Program-made: the position numbers and the translations under genes
In this document: positions 17,771-26,723 of the stretch, in pieces
Layout: the number at the start of each line of letters is the position of its first letter
Numbering within the stretch: position 1 is the stretch's first letter
Assembly: GCF_000378165.1 (NCBI RefSeq)
Contig: NZ_KB899344.1
Coordinates: 1-64,000 of the forward strand
DNA: 64,000 nucleotides
Direction of reading: 5' to 3'
Source of the DNA: Saccharibacter floricola DSM 15669
Lineage (GTDB): Bacteria; Pseudomonadota; Alphaproteobacteria; Acetobacterales; Acetobacteraceae
Notes under the pieces: generated by a model
Seen by the model: only the letters and a program-made list of their open reading frames with translations
What the model was told of the DNA's origin: nothing
Database searches by the model: none

Positions 17771-18559
17771 ATGCTGCGATCTCTCGATATCGCTTCCACA
17801 GGTATGCAAGCCCAGTCGACAAATGTTGACACGATTTCGCACAATATCGCGAATATGACGACGACAGGGTATAAAAGGCGTCGTGCTGAGTTTCAGGACT
17901 TAATGTATCAAGACTTGCGGCGCGTTGGTACGATGAGCTCCGATACAGGCTATCGTGTGCCAGCAGGGGCGCAGGTTGGGTTGGGTGTTCGTACAGCGGC
18001 GATCTACCGAATTAATGAGCAGGGGTCGTTACGTCAGACGGGAAATGCACTGGATCTAGCGGTCGAGGGACGGGGATATTTTCGTATTCTTTTGCCATCA
18101 GGGCAATATGCCTACACGCGTGATGGGACTTTTTCTCTTTCCCAAGATGGGACGATCGTCACGGCGGATGGGTATCCCGTAACGCCGAATATTTCGGTTC
18201 CCAATAATGCGGAAAATATTACGGTCGATCAGACTGGACAGGTGCAGTACACATTGTCTGGTCAGGCGAATGCGCAGGTTGCAGGTCAGCTACAGCTGAC
18301 AAACTTCCAGAACGAAAATGGGTTGGCTGCAATGGGGCAAAACTTGTTTACTGAAACAACGTCGTCTGGTGATCCGATTAACGGAAATCCAACGAGTACG
18401 GGGTTTGGTGATATTCGCCAAGGTTTTGTAGAAGAATCAGCTGTGAATGCTGTTAATGAGATTACGAACCTGATTACAGCGCAGCGTGCTTATGAGATGA
18501 ACAGTAAGGCCATTACCGCGTCAGATGAAATGCTACAGACACTGACGAACTTGAAGTAA
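17771..18559 (+). CDS. flgG: Distal rod protein FlgG
   Basis: Rod protein of 262 residues. The N-terminus has MLRSLDIASTGMQAQSTNVD and the axial motif SHNIANMTTTGYKRRRAEF. The centre has GRGYFRILLPSGQYAYTRDG. The C-terminus has VNEITNLITAQRAYEMNSKA. This is a canonical FlgG in length and motifs. GAAGGAAG precedes the ATG. It is the first gene of a long plus-strand group running to fliP, 16 bp before flgA. Confidence 0.96.
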   Translation: MLRSLDIASTGMQAQSTNVDTISHNIANMTTTGYKRRRAEFQDLMYQDLRRVGTMSSDTGYRVPAGAQVGLGVRTAAIYRINEQGSLRQTGNALDLAVEGRGYFRILLPSGQYAYTRDGTFSLSQDGTIVTADGYPVTPNISVPNNAENITVDQTGQVQYTLSGQANAQVAGQLQLTNFQNENGLAAMGQNLFTETTSSGDPINGNPTSTGFGDIRQGFVEESAVNAVNEITNLITAQRAYEMNSKAITASDEMLQTLTNLK

Positions 18560-18575
18560 AGAGATAAGAGAGTTG

Positions 18576-19610
18576 ATGCCTTACCGAGGGGTTACATACG
18601 CTTTTATAGCGTTCGGCATGTGGGTTTTGTCCTGCTTTTGTGCAGATGTTGCACAGGCCGCTACTGTGCGCCCTTCGGTAAAAATATCGGGTGATGTGGT
18701 TTCTTTGTCAGACCTTTTTGATGGGCTTGAGCCCGGGCAAGATCGTGTCTTGGGGCCAGCGCCTGCACCCGGTAAGACCATTCAGATCGGAGGCTATCAG
18801 CTCATCGCGATTGCTGATCAATATGGAGTTGAGTGGGAAGATCAATCGTCGTCTGTCAATGTTCTCGTGACACGGGCAGGGCGCGTGCTAGGGCGGGATT
18901 ATTTTGCTCATTTGGTGAAGCGCAGTATTGCCCTCAATGAGAATGCGGGTGGATTTGTGGTGAACATTTCCAACTTCCACTCTGTCACGGTTGCGTTTGA
19001 TGACAAAGACCCTGTAACGCTTTCAGAAATTAGTTGGGATAAGCGTTCTGGTCGTTTTACGACGACCGCCTATCTTTCGCACCAGACGGGAGATCCGTTG
19101 GTTGATTCTTTTCCTGTGCGTGGAACTATTCGAATAACGCAATCGGTCGTTGTATATAATGATTCTCTGCCAGCGGGTCATATCATGCAAGATAGTGATA
19201 TGCACCTAGACCCGTCTTATTCAGGGGAGCTCCCGGCGTCTCCACAAGCTTTGCCGGATCCGAATACGATTGTAGGGATGGCCCTTTCTCATGCTGTAGC
19301 CGCGGGGCAAGCAGTGAAGACGATGGATCTACGTCGTGCTATTTTGGTGCATCAGGGTGACCCTGTCTTGATTACATACACGGTGCCAGGCATCCGCTTA
19401 ACCGCTACAGGGCGTGCTTTGGAAGAAGGGGGAAGCGGGCAGTATGTCCATGCGCTGAATCTTGGCAGTCAGATGGTGGTTTCCGGTAAGGTCAATGCAG
19501 CTGGAGAGGTTAATGTGGATGCAACCTCGACAGCGCTGCCTGCAAACTCGCCAGAAGTGAAGCGTTTTGGTATGGCAATTATGACGACCAACGGCGGCAG
19601 AAGAGAATGA
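18576..19610 (+). CDS. flgA: P-ring assembly chaperone FlgA
   Basis: Periplasmic chaperone for FlgI, 344 residues, with a signal peptide (cleavage near AQA-AT, about residue 29). The first half is divergent. The second half holds the SAF domain (about 190-260, LPAGHIMQDSDMHL and GQAVKTMDLRRAILVHQGD) and the C-terminal beta domain (TYTVPGIRLTATGRALEEG). It is longer than enterobacterial FlgA (about 220) but normal for alphaproteobacteria. A TTG directly before the ATG is in frame. Its stop overlaps the flgH start as ATGA. Confidence 0.9.
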   Translation: MPYRGVTYAFIAFGMWVLSCFCADVAQAATVRPSVKISGDVVSLSDLFDGLEPGQDRVLGPAPAPGKTIQIGGYQLIAIADQYGVEWEDQSSSVNVLVTRAGRVLGRDYFAHLVKRSIALNENAGGFVVNISNFHSVTVAFDDKDPVTLSEISWDKRSGRFTTTAYLSHQTGDPLVDSFPVRGTIRITQSVVVYNDSLPAGHIMQDSDMHLDPSYSGELPASPQALPDPNTIVGMALSHAVAAGQAVKTMDLRRAILVHQGDPVLITYTVPGIRLTATGRALEEGGSGQYVHALNLGSQMVVSGKVNAAGEVNVDATSTALPANSPEVKRFGMAIMTTNGGRRE

Positions 19611-20347
19611 ACATATTTTTCCAAGCGGTGCGATGGATATCACTTCTTACGCTGGTCAGTGTAGGGGGATGCATGGGGGTTGGTTCATTGAGTGAGATGG
19701 GCCATCCACCCCGTATGACTAAAACGGCAGACCCGACGCTTGCGCCAGATTATCGCCCTGTTACGATGCCAATGCCGCCTCTTCAGGCTCCACCGACAGA
19801 GGCAGGAAGCTTGTGGCGCCCGGGGAGCCGAGCCTTCTTTAAAGACCAACGTGCAGCTCAGGCCGGTGATCTTCTGACTGTGAAGGTTGAAGTGGCTGAT
19901 AACGCAAATGTGACGAACAACTTAACAGCCTCTGGAAGCGGGTCTGAAGATTTTGGCGTGCCGAGCTTTTTTGGCTTTAAAGGCAAGTTCATGTCACATA
20001 TTACCCAAGCTGATGCGCTTAACACGAGCAGCTCTAATGCTGTGAATGGCGCCGGGACGATCCGTCGTGTTGATACTGTCACTATGACGCTTGCTGGTGT
20101 GATTACGCAGGTTCTGCCAAACGGTAATTTTGTGATCGTTGCGCGGCAAGAGGTGCGTGTGAATGGCGAATTACGGCAGCTCGTTCTGAGTGGTGTTGTC
20201 CGGCCACAGGATATTTCTGAGGATAATGTTGTCACGCATGATCGAATTGCAGAAGCACGTATTTCTTATGGCGGTCGTGGCCAATTAATGCAGCGCCAGC
20301 AACCACGTTTGGGACAGCAGATAATGGATAATGTGTTGCCATTCTGA
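19607..20347 (+). CDS. flgH: L-ring lipoprotein FlgH
   Basis: Outer-membrane L-ring subunit of 246 residues. It has a signal peptide with a Gly-rich lipobox-like site (SVGGC, Cys22) and the FlgH core: SLWRPGSRAFFKDQRAAQAGD, then a Ser/Asn-rich loop, then NGNFVIVARQEVRVNGE and LSGVVRPQDIS. The last residues VLPF are typical. Translation is coupled to flgA by a 4-nt overlap. Confidence 0.95.
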   Translation: MNIFFQAVRWISLLTLVSVGGCMGVGSLSEMGHPPRMTKTADPTLAPDYRPVTMPMPPLQAPPTEAGSLWRPGSRAFFKDQRAAQAGDLLTVKVEVADNANVTNNLTASGSGSEDFGVPSFFGFKGKFMSHITQADALNTSSSNAVNGAGTIRRVDTVTMTLAGVITQVLPNGNFVIVARQEVRVNGELRQLVLSGVVRPQDISEDNVVTHDRIAEARISYGGRGQLMQRQQPRLGQQIMDNVLPF

Positions 20348-20514
20348 TGACGGATGGTGGCGCAAGAGGTCGATTCTGTTTTACAACGTTTTTTAAGCGT
20401 TCATCGTGGCATTGAGCGAGGGCATCCATTTAGGATATATGCCTGTGAAGAGTGTTAAATAGTGGCCAGGCCGTTGGGTGTTGTGCGCGGCCTTTTAAAG
20501 GATTGGAAGCTTTG

Positions 20515-21126
20515 ATGAGTGACGATAAAAATGCCGAAGGGTTTATCCCACAGGGTCTGGTTGCTGGGGACTTGCACGGGACAGCCGCTGGTTCTCTCAC
20601 GATTGCTGGTGTTGTTGAACGCTCTGATATTAAAACCGAGCAGCTTGTCGTGGCAGAAACAGGACGCATCACAGACGGTGTGGCTGAGGCTGAGACCATT
20701 ATCATTGAAGGTCAGGCCTCTCAGATGACGTTCCGGGCTGGTCGTTTGTCTGCAGGGGCGGGCGCACGCATTTCAGACTGCATGATTGAAATGAGCAATC
20801 CAACAGGCTGTGCGATTGACGAAAATGCTCATTTTGAGGGTGATGTGAGGATTGCTGTTGTGCGGTCTCAGGGCACTTCTCATTCTGCCTCCAGTGCCGG
20901 TTCTGCTTCTGGGAAGACAGAGCATGAGGGGCAGGATTCCTCCTCCAAGTCGTTCTCTTCAGGGGGCTCTTCTGAGCATGAGGGAACGTCTCACAATAAT
21001 GGCTCTTCGGGCGGCACGCATGGCTCTGGTGGTACGTCCTATGGCAGTGCGTCCCATGAGGCGAACGCCAAGGGAGGGTATGACATTGATGATTCAGCCG
21101 ATGTTGATATCCCGTTAGGTGACTAA
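20515..21126 (+). CDS. Bactofilin-like protein in the basal-body operon
   Basis: Protein of 203 residues. Residues 10-115 have the repeating short-strand pattern of bactofilins, polymer-forming beta-helical cytoskeletal proteins (GDLHGTAAGSLTIAGVV, then LVVAETGRITDGVAEAETIIIEG, ending AHFEGDVRI). The remaining 85 residues are a low-complexity Ser/Gly/His/Glu tail ending in an acidic patch. The start at 20515 follows GGAAG; an upstream in-frame ATG at 20452 adds unrelated sequence. It lies between flgH and a motE-like gene. A role as scaffold at the flagellar base is inference; bactofilins are known to affect flagella in Bacillus. Confidence 0.65.
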   Translation: MSDDKNAEGFIPQGLVAGDLHGTAAGSLTIAGVVERSDIKTEQLVVAETGRITDGVAEAETIIIEGQASQMTFRAGRLSAGAGARISDCMIEMSNPTGCAIDENAHFEGDVRIAVVRSQGTSHSASSAGSASGKTEHEGQDSSSKSFSSGGSSEHEGTSHNNGSSGGTHGSGGTSYGSASHEANAKGGYDIDDSADVDIPLGD

Positions 21127-21189
21127 GACCTCTTTGAGGGTTGTGCTCATTGATTATTTAGCAAAGCAAGCGCAAGAGGTGAGAGTAGC

Positions 21190-21891
21190 GTGATAACAAA
21201 TAAGGTCTTCATAAGGCACTATTGCCGCATGAATCGCCGGTTAGGCGTCATGATGACCTGCATGATAGGCGCTACTCTTTGCTTTTTTCATCATGCTTGG
21301 GCTGAATCTGGGCAAGAGGCTGATAGAGCGAAGGCTGAGCTTGCGTCTCCTGTAAAGCCAGCGTCGGAGGTTCCGAAGCCTGATGGGCAGCAAACGCATC
21401 AAGATGACGGTGACGTTGGGTCTTTCCAGGATATAGAAGACCAGAAGCGGATTTTGGATGCAGCCCGGAAGGCACTCGCACTTCATGCACGAACTGTGCA
21501 TGAGTCGATGTCGCTCTCGTCGAATGATCTGGATAATAAGCAGCTTTTAAACCGGGATGCGACACAGCGTTTAGTTGGCATTTACGAGAATATGCGTCCG
21601 CGTGATGCGGCTGCTGTGTTTAACGTGATGGACCCACACGTTCTTGTGGCCATTTCTGCTACGATGAATACGCGTAAGCTTTCAGCGATTATGGCGCAGA
21701 TGTCACGTGATCGTGTTAATATGGTTTCGCAGTATTTGGTGGGAGTGCGCCGTTTCCACCAGAAAGGGGCGGGTGTTGTGGAGGAAAATGGGCCCGGAGG
21801 AGTGCTGATCACTCTCCCGCCGGGGACTTCTTATAGCGCCCAGCAGAGGTCTTCGTCTGGAAGCACCCCTTTCCTGCCGTCGCGGCAATAG
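21190..21891 (+). CDS. MotE-like protein, first copy
   Basis: Secreted or membrane-anchored protein of 233 residues with an N-terminal signal segment (about residues 18-37, ending AWA). A charged, Pro-rich linker and a short helical region follow. The C-terminal domain of the MotE/MgtE-N type is about residues 135-200 (IYENMRPRDAAAVFNVMD, KLSAIMAQMSRDRVNMVSQYL). MotE of Sinorhizobium is a periplasmic chaperone for the stator protein MotC; most alphaproteobacteria carry members of the family. GTG 21190 is preceded by GAGAG. The C-terminal lipoprotein gene follows after 1 nt. A paralogue lies at 57053. Confidence 0.75.
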   Translation: MITNKVFIRHYCRMNRRLGVMMTCMIGATLCFFHHAWAESGQEADRAKAELASPVKPASEVPKPDGQQTHQDDGDVGSFQDIEDQKRILDAARKALALHARTVHESMSLSSNDLDNKQLLNRDATQRLVGIYENMRPRDAAAVFNVMDPHVLVAISATMNTRKLSAIMAQMSRDRVNMVSQYLVGVRRFHQKGAGVVEENGPGGVLITLPPGTSYSAQQRSSSGSTPFLPSRQ

Positions 21892-21892
21892 G

Positions 21893-22267
21893 ATGAGCAA
21901 TATGAGGCAATCTGAGATAGTGTCGCGCATGGTACGGCTTGGTGTTGTATTGATTGGGGGAGGAATGCTGCTGTCTGCATGTGCTCCCGATTATATTGCG
22001 CGAAAGCTATCGGGGCGTGAATGCAGTGCTGGTTATTTGGCTGAGGGTGATGATTGGTGCGCTCCTGTTGAAAGGACGACACCGCCACAGCCTTATTGTA
22101 CCAAAAGTTGGAACGGGGTAGATTGCTGGGCTCGACCAGATTTAACACCGAATATGGCTGCAGAGACATACGAAGGCCCAAGGGGACTGACGCAGGATCA
22201 AAATGCGAATAGATTGGATGCCCCTAGAGGCAAGGTTCCTCCAACAAGCCAATATCTACCGCCTTAA
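21893..22267 (+). CDS. Small Cys-rich lipoprotein of unknown function
   Basis: Lipoprotein of 124 residues: signal segment (residues 13-29), lipobox LLSAC (Cys30), then four further cysteines at about 44, 56, 69 and 78 that could make two disulfides. The Pro-rich C-terminal third looks unstructured. I do not recognise the family. It starts 1 nt after the motE-like stop and lies before fliF, so it is probably cotranscribed with basal-body genes. A structural role near the L ring or stator is possible but only inferred from position. Confidence 0.7.
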   Translation: MSNMRQSEIVSRMVRLGVVLIGGGMLLSACAPDYIARKLSGRECSAGYLAEGDDWCAPVERTTPPQPYCTKSWNGVDCWARPDLTPNMAAETYEGPRGLTQDQNANRLDAPRGKVPPTSQYLPP

Positions 22268-22483
22268 GGCTTTAAGAAAGTATGGTTTTAGTATAAACCC
22301 ATCCGCCGCACAGGCGTTTGTTAAATGGGAAGTGACTTTTTTTCTCAGCATCATTGTTTCTATGCTATGAGGGGCTGAACGTAAGTCGCTTTGTTGTGCA
22401 AGTGAGTGCCATCGCAACGGTCGAACGATGCGATTATTAGTGGCGTTTCTGTAATTGAGATTGAGTGGATAGACAGCCTCTGT

Positions 22484-24103
22484 ATGCAGAAGATTTTAGC
22501 AGGCCTTAAAGGTCTTGGACGCACAAGACTTATTGCATTGGGCGTGGTTGCTGCGCTTCTTCTGGGTGCTCTTGGCGTACTGGTCTTTCGTGGTGGATTT
22601 GAGCAGAAGGCGCTGCTTTATGGCGACCTAGAGCTGAATGAAGCGGCTCAGATGGTCGATGATCTTAATAAAGCGCATATTTCAACCAGTATGGGCCCTG
22701 ATGGTCGTAGTATCTATGTGCCTAAAGATAGTGTGGCAAATGCTCGCCTGCTGCTGGCTAAATCTGGTTTACCCAGTGGCGGAGCTGTTGGGTATGAGCT
22801 GTTTGATAAAAGCGGTACACTCACAAGCACTCAATTTGAGCAAGGAATTGATGAAACGCGCGCGATGGAAGGTGAGCTAGAGCGTTCTATCCGTCTCGTT
22901 CATGGGGTGCGTAATGTTCGTGTGCATTTGGTTTTGCCCCATCGCGATCTATTTTCTACACAGACGAACCCTTCTCAGGCGAGTGTGATCTTAGATGTAG
23001 GCCGTGTTGGGATTGTGTCTCCCGATGCGATTATGGCGATCCAGAACTTGGTGGCTGCCGCTGTCCCTGGCTTGCAGCCACGGAGTATTTCTATCGTTGA
23101 TACACGTGGTGATGTGCTCGCTAAGCCGAGTGACCCGGATAGTTTAGCTGAGCAAGAATCATCGCTTGAAAAACAACGCCATTCAGAAGAGCAGCGTCTT
23201 TCGCAAGCTGTGGAAGATCTTCTATCTTCTACTTTGGGGATGGGGCATGTGCGTGCGCGTGCCGCTGTTACGATGAATAGCGATGTTGTCCGTGAAACAG
23301 AGGAATCGTACGATCCTAATCAGCAAGTGTTGCGGTCACAAACGTCCAATACTGATAAGAGCGTTAATACAGAATCCGGTCAAAACTCAACTACATCGAA
23401 CAATTTGCCTAATGCTAATGCAGGGCAAAATAATAAAAGCGGCTCTAGTGATGATCGCGTTGAAGAGACGAATAATTACGAGATCGGTAAAAGAACGCGT
23501 ATTGTCAACCAAACCCGTCCGCGTGTGTCACGTATCAGCCTAGCGGTGATGGTGGATGGCACATCTACGATGGGTAAAGACGGAAAGCCTGTGTGGCAGC
23601 CGCTGGATGATGCCCAAATCAAGCGTTTAACAGGCCTTGTGCAGACCGTTGTTGGGTATGACAAAGAGCGTGGAGATGCGGTTAATATCGTGTCGATGCC
23701 CTTTAAGCTTGGTTCTGGTGCTGATTTCCCGCAGGATTCTACGTCGTTCTTTAGTAAAGATATGGCCATTTATGTGGCAAAGTGGGTTATCCCGATCCTG
23801 CTGATTGTTGGGGCGGCCTTTATGCTGCTACGTCCAATTTTGCGGCGTGGTAAAGAAGGGAACGAAGGGGAAAGTTCAACCGCAGGGGATATGGCCGCAC
23901 GTGCCGGGGCTGCTGTGGCGTCCATGACGGGTGTTGGTGGGCCTGAGAAAGTCTCTGTTGATGGAGTTGAGGGTGAGATGCGCCGTGAGGCACTCAACAA
24001 AGTCGCCCAGAAGGTTGAAGAGAGCCCTGAAGAAACAATCATGATTGTGAGGAACTGGCTTGCACAACCGGATCCGACCTCTAAGAAAATGTCTGCGGGT
24101 TAA
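22484..24103 (+). CDS. fliF: MS-ring protein FliF
   Basis: Inner-membrane ring protein of 539 residues. Membrane segment 1 is at about 14-36 and segment 2 at about 450-468 (WVIPILLIVGAAFMLL). Ring-building motifs between them include LLYGDLELNEAAQMVDDL and GYELFDKSGTLTSTQFEQG. The C-terminal FliG-binding helix is present (KVEESPEETIMIVRNWLAQ). The frame is open from 22406, but the ATG at 22484 gives the usual N-terminus; no strong ribosome site distinguishes it. A 216-bp gap separates it from the lipoprotein gene. fliG follows after 14 bp. Confidence 0.95.
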   Translation: MQKILAGLKGLGRTRLIALGVVAALLLGALGVLVFRGGFEQKALLYGDLELNEAAQMVDDLNKAHISTSMGPDGRSIYVPKDSVANARLLLAKSGLPSGGAVGYELFDKSGTLTSTQFEQGIDETRAMEGELERSIRLVHGVRNVRVHLVLPHRDLFSTQTNPSQASVILDVGRVGIVSPDAIMAIQNLVAAAVPGLQPRSISIVDTRGDVLAKPSDPDSLAEQESSLEKQRHSEEQRLSQAVEDLLSSTLGMGHVRARAAVTMNSDVVRETEESYDPNQQVLRSQTSNTDKSVNTESGQNSTTSNNLPNANAGQNNKSGSSDDRVEETNNYEIGKRTRIVNQTRPRVSRISLAVMVDGTSTMGKDGKPVWQPLDDAQIKRLTGLVQTVVGYDKERGDAVNIVSMPFKLGSGADFPQDSTSFFSKDMAIYVAKWVIPILLIVGAAFMLLRPILRRGKEGNEGESSTAGDMAARAGAAVASMTGVGGPEKVSVDGVEGEMRREALNKVAQKVEESPEETIMIVRNWLAQPDPTSKKMSAG

Positions 24104-24117
24104 GAAGGGAGGAGATG

Positions 24118-25215
24118 ATGGCTGAAAATACTGAAGGAGCCGTGCCTCCGTCTGATCCAGTCCCGGTGCCTCCAGCTGTTGCGGCAGAGGAAGCTCGTGC
24201 GGCAGATTCGTTAACGGGGAAGCAGAAAGCCGCTATTTTGATGCTGGCGATTGGGCAGGAACGCTCATCGGCTATTTTGAAAGCGCTTCAGGAAGATGAA
24301 GTACGCGATATTTCGATAGCGATGTCTTCTTTGGGTGTGGTGAAGGCCGAAACCGTTGAAGCAGTATGCCATGAGTTCTCACGCAGCTCTAATGTGTCTG
24401 ATGGTCTGGTAGGAGGGCTTGAGACAACCGAAGAATATCTACGGCGCGCTCTGCCAGCTGAAGAAGTAGAGAAGATCATGGAGGACATCCGTGGTCCTTC
24501 AGGGCGCAATGTGTGGACGAAGATGGGCAATATGCCCGAAACGGCTTTGGCGAATTATCTCCGTGGAGAACAGCCGCAGACAGTGGCCGTTATTCTCAGC
24601 TATATTGCCCCATCTCACGTGGCGCGTGTTTTAACGCTTTTCCCTGAGGATTTCGCGACGGATATTATTGTCCGTATGTTGCATATGACGCCGGTTAGCC
24701 GCGATGTCTTAGAAAGTCTGGAAACGACATTGAGGCGTGAGCTCATTAGCGCTTTTGGGCGTTCGACCAAACGGGACAGCTACGCTTTTGTGGCGGAAGT
24801 GTATAATAACTTTGACCGCAAAACGGAGGCAAGCCTTACAGAGCGTCTGGGTGAGCGTAATGTTGATGATATGGAGAAGGTGAATAAGCTGAAATTCACC
24901 TTTGATGATATTAAGCGGCTTACACCAGATGATATGATGACCGTTGTGGCTGCGATTAATCGTGATGGTGAAGCGAAGTCTAAGATGCCGCTGGCGCTTA
25001 AAGGGGCAAACCCAAATATTCGGAAGCTCTTTTTTGACTGCATGTCCAAACGCTCATCTGGTATTCTTGCGGATGAAATTTCGGGCTTGGGGTCTGTGCG
25101 TATGCGTGATGCAGAAACGGCTCAGATGTCTCTCATTACCTTCATTAAAGACTTGGCAAATGATGGGGAAATTGATCTATCACCGAGCTCTGGTGATGAT
25201 GAAATTATTGAATAA
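24118..25215 (+). CDS. fliG: Motor switch protein FliG
   Basis: C-ring protein of 365 residues that transmits stator torque. The N-terminal FliF-binding part has SLTGKQKAAILMLAIGQE. The middle domain has EQPQ (usually EHPQ) in LRGEQPQTVAVILSYI. The C-terminal torque domain has FDDIKRLTPDDMM and LAL-KGANPNIRKLFFDCMSKR. A Pro/Ala-rich stretch of about 30 residues precedes the core. Two ATG codons in tandem start the gene; GGAGG lies 5 nt before the second (24118) and only 2 nt before the first. Confidence 0.96.
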   Translation: MAENTEGAVPPSDPVPVPPAVAAEEARAADSLTGKQKAAILMLAIGQERSSAILKALQEDEVRDISIAMSSLGVVKAETVEAVCHEFSRSSNVSDGLVGGLETTEEYLRRALPAEEVEKIMEDIRGPSGRNVWTKMGNMPETALANYLRGEQPQTVAVILSYIAPSHVARVLTLFPEDFATDIIVRMLHMTPVSRDVLESLETTLRRELISAFGRSTKRDSYAFVAEVYNNFDRKTEASLTERLGERNVDDMEKVNKLKFTFDDIKRLTPDDMMTVVAAINRDGEAKSKMPLALKGANPNIRKLFFDCMSKRSSGILADEISGLGSVRMRDAETAQMSLITFIKDLANDGEIDLSPSSGDDEIIE

Positions 25216-25257
25216 AGCGTGTGCACTGCATGCGCTCCGATGAGGATGTGACGGGGC

Positions 25258-25926
25258 ATGACATCATTTGCAGACCGCCTTGAAGATTTCGGCTCACAGC
25301 TTACTCAGGAGGAGGATGCTTCTGCTGAAGAGGAGCAGGTTGATGCCCCTGAGGAAGAGCCTGAGATTGATCATTCTGTGCGCTTGCAGCCGGAGGAGAT
25401 TGAAGCGCTAAAAGCGGAGGCTTATAGGGCGGGTCAACAAGCGGGCGAAGAAAAAGCTCAAGCTGAACTTTCGGAAAAGATGGCCCAATCAATCGCTCAA
25501 ATATTGACGGTTGTGCAAGAAGAAGGAGAACATCGTTCAGAGCTCCTGCATCACATGGCGGATTATTTCACGGAAGCTCTTTATGCCGTTGTTAAAGAGC
25601 TCGTTTCTGGTGAGTTGAAGCGTGATGTCATACGGCGTGATATGGTGAAAGATATTGAGTCTTTTGCACAGGAATGTGAGGGCGATGTTAAACTTTCGTG
25701 TTCTAAAGAAGATGCCGCGTCCCTTAAAACAGTCTTGAAAGATGTGCGGGGGGTGTCTATGGCGATTAATCCAGAGTTATCAACGGGGCGGGCGACGCTT
25801 TCCGCAAAAGACGCACAGATCATGGTGGATAAGAATGACTGGGTGAATGCTGTACGTGACAGAATTCTCTCATCTGTCAGGACGATTATCCAAACGAGCC
25901 AACAAAACTCACGTACGAGGACTTAA
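25258..25926 (+). CDS. fliH: Flagellar export ATPase regulator FliH-like
   Basis: Protein of 222 residues in the fliH position between fliG and fliN. It has an acidic N-terminus, an Ala/Glu/Gln helix with GxxxG-like spacing (YRAGQQAGEEKAQAELSEKM, about residues 58-78), and a C-terminal domain resembling the FliH/V-ATPase E subunit family. FliH binds FliI, holds it inactive and docks it at FlhA and the C ring through FliN. Sequence conservation in this family is low, so the call relies largely on layout and composition. Confidence 0.82.
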   Translation: MTSFADRLEDFGSQLTQEEDASAEEEQVDAPEEEPEIDHSVRLQPEEIEALKAEAYRAGQQAGEEKAQAELSEKMAQSIAQILTVVQEEGEHRSELLHHMADYFTEALYAVVKELVSGELKRDVIRRDMVKDIESFAQECEGDVKLSCSKEDAASLKTVLKDVRGVSMAINPELSTGRATLSAKDAQIMVDKNDWVNAVRDRILSSVRTIIQTSQQNSRTRT

Positions 25927-25929
25927 AGA

Positions 25930-26292
25930 ATGCCAGAGACAGAAAAGCCGTCAGGCGTTGACCTTTCGGATTTTACGTCAGAAGCGGAAGATACCGCCGC
26001 TCAAACGCCTGCTTCTCCTGCAACGAATGGACAAAGCAAAGAGGCTGAACGGGAAGCGATCTTTGACGTTCCCGTTAAGATTACAGCCGTTGTAGGCGAC
26101 GTGAAGATGCCTGTGCGTGATTTGGTACGTTTAGGGCGTGGCGCTGTCGTATCGTTAAATAAGAAGCTCGGGTCAGCCATTGATATTTACGCGAATGATC
26201 GTTTAATCGCGCGTGGTGAAATCACGATTATTGAAGATGAAAATATTGCCGTGACGATGACGGAAATTATGGCCTCTTCTGCGAATCCTTGA
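25930..26292 (+). CDS. fliN: Motor switch protein FliN
   Basis: C-ring subunit of 120 residues with one SpoA domain at about 45-115 (VPVKITAVVGDVKMPVRDLV, then LGSAIDIYANDRLIARGEI). It has a disordered Thr/Ala/Ser-rich lead of about 40 residues. It forms the lower C ring with FliM and binds FliH. It starts 3 nt after fliH, and its TGA stop overlaps the fliO start as TGATG. Confidence 0.93.
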   Translation: MPETEKPSGVDLSDFTSEAEDTAAQTPASPATNGQSKEAEREAIFDVPVKITAVVGDVKMPVRDLVRLGRGAVVSLNKKLGSAIDIYANDRLIARGEITIIEDENIAVTMTEIMASSANP

Positions 26293-26723
26293 TGGTCAGC
26301 TCGGTGGGGGAGATGGCAACAGACGGACATGGGGGCTCACTAGGCTTTTTAAAAGGCGTGATGGGGCTGCATATGAACGCATTGGCTGCCTTGTTACTGG
26401 TGGTTTGTTTGTTGGTCGTGTGTCTGGTGGTGGCTGAGCGTCTCAAAAGGGCGATGCCCCGTTGGCTTCAGAAGCAGCCTGAGACGCCCCGTTCTCTCGC
26501 CGTGTTGGATGTTGTGGCGCTTGACCCAAAACGTCGTCTCACGTCTGTGGTTGTGCACGCGCCAAGCGGGAAGAAGGCCTTGGCTGTCATACTGACAGGC
26601 GGGCCATCGGATGTATGTATTGGATGGCTAGACCATGAAGACGAGGAACAGGCGTCTTCAGGTAAACAAGGGTATGACGATGAGCCAGAGCGCGTGCCGG
26701 AGAAGGATCCATCACATGTGTAA
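26292..26723 (+). CDS. fliO: Flagellar export protein FliO
   Basis: Small membrane protein of 143 residues with one strong membrane segment (about 30-50, NALAALLLVVCLLVVCLVVA), a basic cytoplasmic patch, a short FliO-type domain (SLAVLDVVALDPKRRLTSVVV) and an acidic tail. FliO assists FliP ring assembly. The ATG at 26292 shares its A with the fliN stop codon, indicating coupled translation. Its 3' end overlaps the fliP start by 8 nt. Confidence 0.85.
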   Translation: MVSSVGEMATDGHGGSLGFLKGVMGLHMNALAALLLVVCLLVVCLVVAERLKRAMPRWLQKQPETPRSLAVLDVVALDPKRRLTSVVVHAPSGKKALAVILTGGPSDVCIGWLDHEDEEQASSGKQGYDDEPERVPEKDPSHV

